From positions 135,844-199,843 of the forward strand of contig JACKAL010000004.1 of the NCBI GenBank assembly GCA_020635085.1: DNA of 64,000 bases, given 5' to 3'. The notes under the pieces were generated by a model, which ran no database searches, had not been told where the DNA came from, and saw only the letters and a program-made list of their open reading frames with translations. Both the position numbers and the translations under genes were made by a program. The DNA comes from Pseudobdellovibrionaceae bacterium. Lineage in GTDB: Bacteria; Bdellovibrionota; Bdellovibrionia; Bdellovibrionales; JAGQZY01. Shown piece after piece: positions 40,135-47,783 of this stretch; the stretch's first letter is position 1; each line of letters opens with the position of its first letter.

Positions 40135-42159
40135 GTGGCTCGACTAAAGATCAGACGTCATCAACAAGATTTTACGGAACTTCTTTTGGAAGAAGAACGG
40201 CCGTATTTTATTGGGCGCAAAGAAGGGTGTGATGTTGTACTACAATCAGATCCTGGAATTTCCCGTCAGCATCTAGAATTACGCCGCAAGAATAATATTT
40301 GGACAATTTATGTGCTATCTCAACACGTTCCTATTTCTTATGAAGGTAAAAACGTATCTGAATTAACACTCGATAGCTCCCCATTACACTTTGTTGTGCA
40401 ACCCTATGAGTTTATATTCGAAGACGATACCCTCAGCCAAGAAAATGATGTTGCTCCTAACGAAGATTCCCGCTTGTTACAGCATTCCTCTCAAGGCGTG
40501 GAACATGGCTCCGAGTTCAATCGCTCCATTCCCAGTGAAATCCCTGTGCCCAACATTTCTGGCCCAAGCCCTGACGCCATAAATCCCGAAGTCTCTTTCC
40601 ATGGCAATGAGGAAAAAACAGGGGAAATCAATATCAATGGTGAACCATATCTGAAGTTTATGTTTTCAACACACTCCGAATCCATTCGTCTCAAGGGTAA
40701 TAAGTGGATTGCCGGACGGGACTCTATTGCACAAATTCACTTAGATGATAAAAAAGCCAGTCGTCAGCATTTTTCTTTAGAAAAAGTGGGCGAGCAATTT
40801 TTTATAAAAGATCTAAAAAGTGCGAATGGCACTCTACTTAATGGCCAAGAACTCGTTGCACATGAAGCAAAAGAGTTAAAAAGCGGCGACATCATAACAG
40901 TAAATCAACTCACCATGATTTTTGAAATTCGTGATTTATCATTTACTGATAAATTAAAAGATCTACCACTGCAGGCTTACAGCGGGCCGATGATCTTAAC
41001 CTCACAAGATTGGTATCCAGGAGCAGCAGATGCATCTACTGCTTTAGCACCTAAAGCGATGAGTGCTACACAACTAGGTCAACTACCTGGCACAGCGCAA
41101 CGTCTTGAACCTAAAAAAAACAAACTCCGTATGGCTCTCATGGGCGTCGTAGCCGTTATCGTTTTAATTATTGCCTTTACTATGAATAATGAACCTATCA
41201 AACCCGAAACCACTGTCCTTGATGGACAGCTGAAAGCATTTGAGCAATTAAAACCAGAAGAACAAAAACTAGTTTTGGGCGAATATGCCTCGGCTCAAGA
41301 ATTTGAAGCCAGCGGTAAAATTGAAAGTGCACTCAGTCGACTGTCCAAAATCCATTCGCTTGTTCCTTTCTACAAAGACTCTAAGGAAATGGAAGCACGC
41401 CTTGTAGAAGCGCGAGAAACTGTTCGTCAGCAGGAATTTATCAAACAACAACAGCGAGAGCAGGAGGCCACCAAGGCTAAAGTCGCCGCCATTGTTGCCG
41501 ACTGCCGCGATCGTTATGCAACAGGTGTAGACGCAAATGCCGCAAAAAGTTGTCTAGCCGAAGCCTTACAACTAGATCCAGAAAACATTGATGCTCACAC
41601 TATCGTTGCCGAAATTGAAATGCGCCTTAATCAGGCAATGGAAGCCGAGCGACAACTTAAAGACTACAATGACAGTGTTGATAAAGGTCGCGAATTATTT
41701 AGCAGAGCAAAAAATTATCTACAAAATAAAGAATTTCATGACGCGATTAACGCCTTTTCTGCCCACATCAATTCCAATCTTCCTGACCCTGATAACTTAA
41801 AGCCGGTGTCTAAACGCGCCATTGCTTCTATCGAACACCACATTACCTCACAAAGAGAACAATTTATGGGTCGTGCACGAAGTCTTGAAACTTCTGGCAA
41901 CTTGCGTGATGCCATCACTAATGCCGAAATGGCCAAGAAAATTGATCCTTATGATTATAGCATTGCCAATTTTATTGAGCGCAACCGTCGTGAATTAGAA
42001 GCTCGTATGCGAAATATTTATTCCGAAAGTGTGATCGAAGAAAAATTTGGCAACGTAGACATTAGCAAAGTAAAATGGAAAGAAATTATTAGTAAAGATA
42101 TTCCTACTGGTGAATATTATTTAAAAGCTAAAAGAAAATTGCAACAGTACGGACTGTAG
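40135..42159 (+). CDS. Double-FHA membrane protein with TPR-like C-terminus
   Basis: A 674-residue protein starting at GTG 40135 (AGGGGAG upstream), directly after the previous stop. The first FHA domain (about 1-100) has YFIGRKEGCDVVL and ISRQHLEL. The second (about 160-265) has GRDSIAQIHL, ASRQHFSL and SANGTLLNG and is the better conserved. One membrane segment lies at about 332-351. The long C-terminal part (365-674) is helical and TPR-like, with ALQLDPENIDAHTIVAEIEM and AEMAKKIDPYDYSIANF. The two preceding genes encode related FHA membrane proteins. Confidence 0.83.
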   Translation: MARLKIRRHQQDFTELLLEEERPYFIGRKEGCDVVLQSDPGISRQHLELRRKNNIWTIYVLSQHVPISYEGKNVSELTLDSSPLHFVVQPYEFIFEDDTLSQENDVAPNEDSRLLQHSSQGVEHGSEFNRSIPSEIPVPNISGPSPDAINPEVSFHGNEEKTGEININGEPYLKFMFSTHSESIRLKGNKWIAGRDSIAQIHLDDKKASRQHFSLEKVGEQFFIKDLKSANGTLLNGQELVAHEAKELKSGDIITVNQLTMIFEIRDLSFTDKLKDLPLQAYSGPMILTSQDWYPGAADASTALAPKAMSATQLGQLPGTAQRLEPKKNKLRMALMGVVAVIVLIIAFTMNNEPIKPETTVLDGQLKAFEQLKPEEQKLVLGEYASAQEFEASGKIESALSRLSKIHSLVPFYKDSKEMEARLVEARETVRQQEFIKQQQREQEATKAKVAAIVADCRDRYATGVDANAAKSCLAEALQLDPENIDAHTIVAEIEMRLNQAMEAERQLKDYNDSVDKGRELFSRAKNYLQNKEFHDAINAFSAHINSNLPDPDNLKPVSKRAIASIEHHITSQREQFMGRARSLETSGNLRDAITNAEMAKKIDPYDYSIANFIERNRRELEARMRNIYSESVIEEKFGNVDISKVKWKEIISKDIPTGEYYLKAKRKLQQYGL

Positions 42160-42215
42160 TACCCAGCTAGATACGTTGTTATATTAGATTGTTTTGGAGC
42201 TTTCTTGAAAATTCT

Positions 42216-42329
42216 ATGCACGACGACAATGGACTGGCCCACGCCAATTTGAGGAGGAGTAAATTGAATTTGCAAGAAAAGAACACGTACGGTATTGCAA
42301 CAACGCATCTCACTGGGTACTCATTATGA
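42216..42329 (+). CDS. Possible small ORF between the FHA gene and the PP2C-like gene
   Basis: A 37-codon frame (ATG 42216) stops at TGA 42327-42329, overlapping the next ATG as ATGA. A very strong GGAGGAG (about 42251-42257) lies inside it, 6 bases before an in-frame TTG at 42264. So the translated piece could be a 21-residue leader from TTG 42264. It could be a leader that couples translation to the next gene, or chance. Confidence 0.25.
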   Translation: MHDDNGLAHANLRRSKLNLQEKNTYGIATTHLTGYSL

Positions 42330-43009
42330 AGATTACGGATCGCTCTTATGGTGGCAAAATATTTCGACCGCACCCGGAAGTTTTCATTAATGATGAGCAA
42401 ACTCTTTTTATCGCCGCTACCCCGTGGGGGCAGTCCGCTATTGCAAAAGATTTTATTGATCTGGTGACGGATTACTGGCGTGATGCCATAAACGATCCGC
42501 AAAAAACCTCTGTTTATCAGTCTGGGGATGTGCTTGATGCGCAAGAGCATCTTTTTAAAATGTCCATCTTAGCTGCTCACGAAGATATACATGACAAATA
42601 CAATGACGGAGAGCTTTTAGCCGGCCTGGAATTCGTCTGTTTTCTTAAACACAATAACAAACTCTCTTGGTTTCAAGTGGGAGCACCCACCGCTGTTCTC
42701 CTAAGAAACAATGCAATGACACCACTGTTTCATCCCGTTGATTTTAGTTTTGATTTTTCCACCCCTCAAGAGACACTACCACCCCTTCCTAAAGAATTAC
42801 TTGGCTTACAAAAACAACTACAGATTTATACCGGAAAAATTCGCTTACAAGAACACGATCGCTTTTTATTAGTGAGTCGTAGCTATATACCCAGTCAGTT
42901 CTTCCAAAATCAGACTCCAGAAAGTCTTAGTCTGGACTCAGCAACTGCCATTTTAGCACAAGAAAATCAAGAGCATCCTTTTTGGATAGCTTTACTTCTG
43001 ATGGATTGA
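42326..43009 (+). CDS. PP2C-like protein, probably catalytically inactive
   Basis: The 227-residue chain follows the outline of PPM/PP2C Ser/Thr phosphatases: an ATPWGQSAIAKDF block near the start, then LAGLEFVCFLKHNNKLSWFQ, VGAPTAVLLRNNAMTPLFHP and LQEHDRFLLVSRSYIP. Where active enzymes have GDSR and CSDGL, with metal-binding Asp residues, this protein has GAPT and VSRSY. No other clear metal Asp set is seen. It is therefore probably a pseudophosphatase that binds or senses a phosphorylated partner. It follows three FHA-domain genes. Its 3' end overlaps kdsA by 18 bp on the other strand. Family assignment is by pattern only. Confidence 0.6.
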   Translation: MKITDRSYGGKIFRPHPEVFINDEQTLFIAATPWGQSAIAKDFIDLVTDYWRDAINDPQKTSVYQSGDVLDAQEHLFKMSILAAHEDIHDKYNDGELLAGLEFVCFLKHNNKLSWFQVGAPTAVLLRNNAMTPLFHPVDFSFDFSTPQETLPPLPKELLGLQKQLQIYTGKIRLQEHDRFLLVSRSYIPSQFFQNQTPESLSLDSATAILAQENQEHPFWIALLLMD

Positions 43010-43843
43010 CCAAATAGCATTAAGTGTTTTGAGTAGTTCATTCATCTCGGAAAGAGGTAAACTACTCGGGCCATCGCATAACGCTGCTTCTGGATTGGGG
43101 TGCGTCTCAATAAAGACACCATCCACTCCAACGGCCATGGCAGCTCTTGCGAGAACCGGAATCATTTGCGCCCGCCCACCACTTGCTGAACCCGAAGCCC
43201 CAGGAAGTTGCGTGGAATGTGAGGCATCCATAATCACTGGATACCCCAAAGAACGCATATCCACTAAACCTGTCATATCATTAATGAGACGATTGTAACC
43301 AAAGGTGGTTCCGCGCTCACAGAGAAGAAGTTTTTTATTTCCACGCGACTCTAATTTTTCTACGGCTGATTTCATATCCCAGGGAGCCAAGAATTGACCT
43401 TTTTTAATATGCACGACTTTCCCGGTATCGGCCACCGCATGCAGAAGATCTGTTTGTCTGGACAAAAACGCAGGGATCTGAATCACATCAGCCACTTCAG
43501 CAACTGCAGCAACCTGAGTTGTTTCATGAACATCAGTCAGTACTGGGCACCCCACTTTATCTTTCACTTTTTGTAAAATAGCGAGGCCTTTTTCTAAACC
43601 ATGCCCGCGAAAACTTTTACCGCTTGTACGATTTGCTTTATCAAAAGAACATTTAAAAATCCAAGGTACATGGTTCTGTGCAGTAATTTTCTTGAGCTCC
43701 TGAGCTGCTTCGATAACAAGCCCCTCGTCCTCGACAATATCGGGACCAGCAAATAGAACCCAGCGGTTCACATCACCCCATGTATAAGTTTGGTTATTAA
43801 AAGAAAAAGACACTGTATTTTTTAAAGGAAGCATTTTTTGCAT
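42992..43843 (-). CDS. kdsA: 3-deoxy-8-phosphooctulonate synthase (KDO-8-P synthase)
   Basis: Condenses arabinose 5-phosphate with phosphoenolpyruvate to give KDO 8-phosphate for LPS inner core. Blocks are LFAGPDIVEDEGLV, FKCSFDKANRTSGKSFRG, VLTDVHE, DVIQIPAFLSRQTDLL, KKGQFLAPWDM, LCERGTTFGYN, VIMDASHSTQLPG and GVFIETHPNPEAALCDGPSSLPL. Length (283) is normal. Asn in KCSFDKANRTS is the usual KDO8PS feature. No other KDO gene is nearby. The upstream region contains repeated TTGTGACA elements. Confidence 0.96.
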   Translation of the reverse strand: MQKMLPLKNTVSFSFNNQTYTWGDVNRWVLFAGPDIVEDEGLVIEAAQELKKITAQNHVPWIFKCSFDKANRTSGKSFRGHGLEKGLAILQKVKDKVGCPVLTDVHETTQVAAVAEVADVIQIPAFLSRQTDLLHAVADTGKVVHIKKGQFLAPWDMKSAVEKLESRGNKKLLLCERGTTFGYNRLINDMTGLVDMRSLGYPVIMDASHSTQLPGASGSASGGRAQMIPVLARAAMAVGVDGVFIETHPNPEAALCDGPSSLPLSEMNELLKTLNAIWSIHQK

Positions 43844-43872
43844 GGGCTCAACTTATAATGCACCCTCACACT

Positions 43873-43934
43873 TTGTCACCTGGGATTCGTAAAAATTTAT
43901 GCACCTTGTGACAAGAATCCTGAATTTTGTGACA
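43873..43934. promoter_or_regulatory. Repeated TTGTGACA elements upstream of kdsA
   Basis: TTGTGACA occurs at 43906-43913 and 43927-43934, 21 bp (two helical turns) apart, and TTGTCAC, an inverted relative, at 43873-43879. They fill the short spacer between the kdsA start and the sulfatase-like gene's 3' end. This fits binding sites for a dimeric regulator of kdsA, but no regulator is identified. Confidence 0.35.
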
Positions 43935-43945
43935 CCGCCATATTT

Positions 43946-45706
43946 TTACTCATAGAGAAAATCCAAGCCATCGGGAATTTTATAATCCTGAATCGTCTGG
44001 CGAAGCTTCACCTTATCTGGCAAACGCAAATAGAGATCGGTGAGGGATGGGCCGACAAGACGAGATGTATCCACGTGCCAATTGAGATCAATAAATAAAT
44101 TTTTATACGCAAGGTGCTTGTATTGACGATAAAATCTATATTTACGAATGAACCGCTTTTCCCAATATAATGCATCGGAATCATTGCGTCGCTTTTCCCA
44201 CGCCAACAATGCCAGAAACAAGGAGTCATTGCAGTTTCGTAACAACTGTAAACGCTTTCTTCCATAAAAAAGTCGCTCACAGGCTGAATGGAGATTCGGT
44301 TTTTTGACCACATCCAAATTTCTTTGCGCGACGTAAGCCACAATCGCACTTGGGTTATCCTTAAGGAGTTGCCACTGATTTTGTTCAACTGCAATATCTG
44401 TATCAATCGTTACAATCATTTTTCCAGCTACCTTGGAACGCAAACGCTGCAACATGCTTTTCGGTGTCTCTGGACGTAGCTTGTTGATCTCGCGCAAAAA
44501 TGAATAAAGCTCGCTAACTTCACTTGCTGATACATCATAACTTTGATCAAATCGTGTTTGTAGCCACACGAGATCTTCGGCCTTGACCTGCCCTTCCGTA
44601 AGGGGTGTCACTTCCGTTTTATCAACAACCGTATGAAAGATTTCTAAATTACGCTTTGGAAACACCAGGTAATCTTCCGTTCGAAAAGAAATCACTGGGG
44701 CATAGCCAAACCACCACGTTGGCCAGTCCGCGCGAATTTCCACAAATTTGGGCAGTCGATTGAGCCACTCGTCGATGAGGTGTTCAAAATGATCAATGAC
44801 AGCACGAGCTTCAATGACGCTGGCAAGGAAGCGCCCCACTTCCGCATGCGTGAGAAGATTATCGATAGATTTGGCGCCTTCTTTAAATTGCACCGGGAAA
44901 TGAATTAATAAAGGAACATGGACATTTTCACTAAAAACATTCTCCCTCCATGTTACCGAACGCAAAGCTAAACTTTCGCCATTAAGACCCATGACCATCA
45001 CAATGGTGTTGTCCCAATATTTTTTCTTTTTAAGCCACTTAAAGAAAAGCCCCAAAGACTCATCAATGGCATCAATTTGTGAATCCAAACCCCGAGCCCT
45101 TTCCTTTCCCTCTTGAGTCATCGTCGTCTGGTTATAAAATTGGGTGTCTGGCGCATAGATATTAATAAAAAACGGGCTGGTTTGCTCCTGAATCCAGTGC
45201 TGCGCTTTTTCTATATTATCAATAACCGGTCGATAAATCTTGTCGCTGGTTAAAAACTCGTCGTCACACAGTTCAAATCCTTGCTGCAGACCCGATTTAC
45301 ATAAAATAGGCGGCCCCCCAGAAATAAACCCAGTGCTATAACCCGCTGCCACAGCCTTTTCCGGAAGAGTCTGCACAATTTCCTCCACCGCACTAGCGCC
45401 ATTATCTAAAGCCCGATGTACTGAGGGACTGCTCCCGGTTAAAAGTGAAGCCATTGTCGTCTGGCTAGTGGTAGATGGACTATAAAAGTGGGTAAATCGC
45501 ACGCCATTTAGGCATAATTCCTGAAAACCTCCAGGAACTTCAAAGGCTTCTCCACAGGACAACCGATCAAAGTGAAGGCCCTCAATGGAAAATAGAATGA
45601 TATTGGGGGGGGCTTGCGGCTCCTGCTCCCATGCTGAACAGCTTCCCAGAAGCAGCCCCATGCCAAAAAACAGTAAATTCTTGCGTAAAAAGCTAATATG
45701 CATCAT
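43946..45706 (-). CDS. Sulfatase-fold lipoprotein with degenerate active site
   Basis: A 586-residue protein with lipoprotein signal (LLFFGMGLLLGSC). The N-terminal 300 residues follow the alkaline phosphatase/sulfatase superfamily: IILFSIEGLHFDRL, SPSTTSQTTMASLLTGSSPS, a central GLDSQIDAIDESLGLFFKWL and VMVMGLNGES. Active sulfatases have a DD metal pair, C/SxPxR before LLTG, and DHG later. Here these are IE, SQTTM and LNG, so the metal site and formylglycine motif are lost. The C-terminal half (about 350-586) is helical and unrecognised, with many basic/aromatic residues (YWEKRFIRKYRFYRQYKHLA). It is probably a binding or structural envelope protein. Confidence 0.7.
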   Translation of the reverse strand: MMHISFLRKNLLFFGMGLLLGSCSAWEQEPQAPPNIILFSIEGLHFDRLSCGEAFEVPGGFQELCLNGVRFTHFYSPSTTSQTTMASLLTGSSPSVHRALDNGASAVEEIVQTLPEKAVAAGYSTGFISGGPPILCKSGLQQGFELCDDEFLTSDKIYRPVIDNIEKAQHWIQEQTSPFFINIYAPDTQFYNQTTMTQEGKERARGLDSQIDAIDESLGLFFKWLKKKKYWDNTIVMVMGLNGESLALRSVTWRENVFSENVHVPLLIHFPVQFKEGAKSIDNLLTHAEVGRFLASVIEARAVIDHFEHLIDEWLNRLPKFVEIRADWPTWWFGYAPVISFRTEDYLVFPKRNLEIFHTVVDKTEVTPLTEGQVKAEDLVWLQTRFDQSYDVSASEVSELYSFLREINKLRPETPKSMLQRLRSKVAGKMIVTIDTDIAVEQNQWQLLKDNPSAIVAYVAQRNLDVVKKPNLHSACERLFYGRKRLQLLRNCNDSLFLALLAWEKRRNDSDALYWEKRFIRKYRFYRQYKHLAYKNLFIDLNWHVDTSRLVGPSLTDLYLRLPDKVKLRQTIQDYKIPDGLDFLYE

Positions 45707-45775
45707 GTAAGTTTAGTTGATTTATTTAACACGTGTTCTATAACATACCTTTACTCATGAAAGGAGTGACGCGCC

Positions 45776-46402
45776 GTGAACTTTCAAGGTCTATTCAGTT
45801 TAGCACAAGGTTTCGCAGATATCATTTTATGGATTCTTATGCTTTCCAGCGTAATGAGTATCGCATTAATTTTAGAGCGCTTTTTTACTTTAGGTAAAGC
45901 GGTCAAAAAGAACAAGGCTTTTCGTATGATGGCCAATGATGTGATCGAAAGACAAGACTACTCCAAACTAGATGAGTTAGCGCAAGATGAGAACTCTCTA
46001 CCACAAAAAGCTATGAAGCATGGTTTAAAACATGCCAAAGCTCACGGCGATAAAGGTTTAGACGAAGTCTTCTCTTCTTTTGTACTTATCGAAAAACCAC
46101 CATTAGAAAGATACTTAAACTTCCTTGCAACCGTAGGGTCTAACGCTCCTTTCGTAGGTCTTCTTGGAACTGTGATGGGGATTATGAAAGCCTTCAACGA
46201 TCTTGCCCAAAACTCAGCTGCAGGTAACGAAGTGGTCATGCTCGGTATTGCCCACGCTCTTATCGCTACAGCGATCGGTCTTTTTGTGGCGATCCCAGCG
46301 GTTATCGGTTTTAACTATTACTCTAAAATGGTTAAAGACACGGTACAAACAATTGAAGTGGCAAAAGAGCTTTGCCTGGCATACGCAAAAAGCAAAGGAT
46401 AG
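45776..46402 (+). CDS. MotA/TolQ/ExbB proton channel family protein
   Basis: An inner-membrane proton-channel subunit that energises outer-membrane processes, with ExbD/TolR encoded next to it. The start is GTG 45776, with AAGGAG nine bases upstream. The 208-residue chain has three membrane segments. The family core is PLERYLNFLATVGSNAPFVG, LLGTVMGIMKAFNDLA and MLGIAHALIATAIGLFVAIPAVIGFNYY. TolQ and ExbB cannot be told apart here. The partner gene begins 3 bp after the stop. No TonB or TolA gene is adjacent; a TonB-like protein is encoded at 31453-32427. Confidence 0.92.
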   Translation: MNFQGLFSLAQGFADIILWILMLSSVMSIALILERFFTLGKAVKKNKAFRMMANDVIERQDYSKLDELAQDENSLPQKAMKHGLKHAKAHGDKGLDEVFSSFVLIEKPPLERYLNFLATVGSNAPFVGLLGTVMGIMKAFNDLAQNSAAGNEVVMLGIAHALIATAIGLFVAIPAVIGFNYYSKMVKDTVQTIEVAKELCLAYAKSKG

Positions 46403-46405
46403 GAA

Positions 46406-46819
46406 ATGGGTGCATCTCTAGGTGGCGGTAGTTCAGACGATCCAATAGCAGAGATTAATATCGTACCTTTTGTCGATATTATTCTCGTGGTGCTGATCAT
46501 CTTCATGGTGACAGCCCCACTTGTATTGAAACCGGCAATTGACATCAGCTTACCACAAGCATCTTCTGGTGAGGCTAAGGAAACGGAAAAGAACCTGGAT
46601 GTCCTTATTGCATCAAATGGTGATCTCTATGTAAATGGTCAGCCCTCCGACCTCGATAAACTGAAGGCGGAAGCAACGAACATCGCAATGAAAGCTGTCG
46701 ATTCGGGCGCGATCCTCAACGCCGATAAAGCGGTGACTTTAGAAAAACTGACGGAAGTTATTGATACCATCAAACTTGCGGGCGTTAAAAAAGTCGCGTT
46801 TAGTATTCAGAAGAAATAA
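46406..46819 (+). CDS. ExbD/TolR family biopolymer transport protein
   Basis: A 137-residue partner of the upstream proton channel. It has a short cytoplasmic N-terminus, one membrane segment with the proton-carrying Asp (AEINIVPFVDIILVVLIIFM), and a periplasmic domain (about 45-137) with LDVLIASNGDLYVNG and VTLEKLTEVIDTIK. Length and layout are typical. AGGA lies close before ATG 46406, which is 3 bp after the ExbB/TolQ stop; the pair forms one operon. Confidence 0.93.
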   Translation: MGASLGGGSSDDPIAEINIVPFVDIILVVLIIFMVTAPLVLKPAIDISLPQASSGEAKETEKNLDVLIASNGDLYVNGQPSDLDKLKAEATNIAMKAVDSGAILNADKAVTLEKLTEVIDTIKLAGVKKVAFSIQKK

Positions 46820-46827
46820 TCACTCTC

Positions 46828-46876
46828 GTCCAGGCGAACCATCATACAATGCCTGGACATTCACATGATCCTTTTT
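46828..46876 (+). terminator. Possible terminator after the ExbB/ExbD operon
   Basis: GTCCAGGC (46828-46835) pairs with GCCTGGAC (46851-46858) across a 15-base loop. A T5 run comes 13 bases later, which is further than in a standard intrinsic terminator. Confidence 0.4.
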
Positions 46877-47015
46877 ATAATACCTAAAGTATATCTTGTT
46901 TTATTTTCTTCCTATTTTAAATAACTTAAGCGACTGTGTGGACACTAAGGTAAGTTAGCACTCTTCAGCAATAAACCTCTTGTAATAAGTACGTTTTCTT
47001 GCGGTCTAAAACGCC

Positions 47016-47029
47016 AAGTAAGTTCGTAC
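47016..47029 (+). repeat. Short interspersed repeat, copy 2
   Basis: AAGTAAGTTCGTAC matches copy 3 at 47086-47099 with one change and lies 70 bp before it, in the spacer downstream of lipB. Confidence 0.45.
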
Positions 47030-47051
47030 AGATGTGCAAATTGTTGGACCA

Positions 47052-47774
47052 TTAGGAATTCAGGTCATGGAGCGGCGAGTCCCACAAGTAAGTCCGTACC
47101 GTTATACCCCACAAATTTACTATCTCCTCACGGGAAACTTTTCTGTGTAGCAGGTCTTCCATGCTGATCACCTGATCAACCCGGAAACCGCAAGGATAAA
47201 TACCTTGAAACGCCTCTGGGTCCTGCCAAATATTGAGGGCCACACCGTGAGAGGTCACCCATCCTTTTACACCAATACCGATCGCGGCAATTTTTTTTTC
47301 ATTGATCCACACGCCGGTGGCTTCTTTGTCTTCATTTTCACCCACTTGGCGCAGTGGTGGTTGGGCCCGTCCCTCTAAACCAAAGTGTTTGAGAACATCT
47401 AAAACCGAAAGTTCTAAAACGCGCATGTAGGCATGGAGATCATTTACAGGGATTTTTTTTGGTAGAAAGGGCACTTTCGGTTTTCCTAAGTAGATGAGTG
47501 GATACATAATCACTTGATTGGGTCCATGGTAGGTGGCACGTCCGCCACGATTCACCTCGACGGTCTCGCCCCGCCAACCAAAGACATCGCCATCGCGAGT
47601 ACCGCGTCCGAGGGTCACCACGGGAGGATGGGAGCAAAAAATAATTTGCTCCCGCTCTTCGCCTTTTAGGATTTTATCGACCAGTTCTCTTTGACGATCA
47701 AACGCCTCTTTGTAGGGAATGAATCCCCAATCCACGATCGGTAAGCTTGTCGACGTTTCTGTCGCCACACTCAC
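47052..47774 (-). CDS. lipB: Lipoyl(octanoyl) transferase
   Basis: Moves octanoate from acyl-carrier protein to the lipoyl domains of E2 and GcvH. Blocks are LGRGTRDGDVFG, VNRGGRATYHGPNQVIMYPL, the catalytic Lys region ATGVWINEKKIAAIGIGVKG, THGVALN-type TSHGVALNIW, and catalytic Cys in YPCGFRVDQVISME. GTG 47774 lies 9 bp after lpdA. It is the last gene of the lipA-E2-lpdA-lipB operon. The last 10 or so codons (encoding VRTYLWDSPL) run through a short repeat seen elsewhere in the window, so the C-terminus may be a recent addition. Confidence 0.94.
   Translation of the reverse strand: MSVATETSTSLPIVDWGFIPYKEAFDRQRELVDKILKGEEREQIIFCSHPPVVTLGRGTRDGDVFGWRGETVEVNRGGRATYHGPNQVIMYPLIYLGKPKVPFLPKKIPVNDLHAYMRVLELSVLDVLKHFGLEGRAQPPLRQVGENEDKEATGVWINEKKIAAIGIGVKGWVTSHGVALNIWQDPEAFQGIYPCGFRVDQVISMEDLLHRKVSREEIVNLWGITVRTYLWDSPLHDLNS
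47086..47099 (+). repeat. Short interspersed repeat, copy 3, inside the lipB 3' end
   Basis: AAGTAAGTCCGTAC, together with the preceding CGAGTCCCAC (47076-47085), matches the sequence beside the proC remnant at 30523-30550, apart from a 4-base insertion there. Confidence 0.5.
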
Positions 47775-47783
47775 CCTGTAGAA

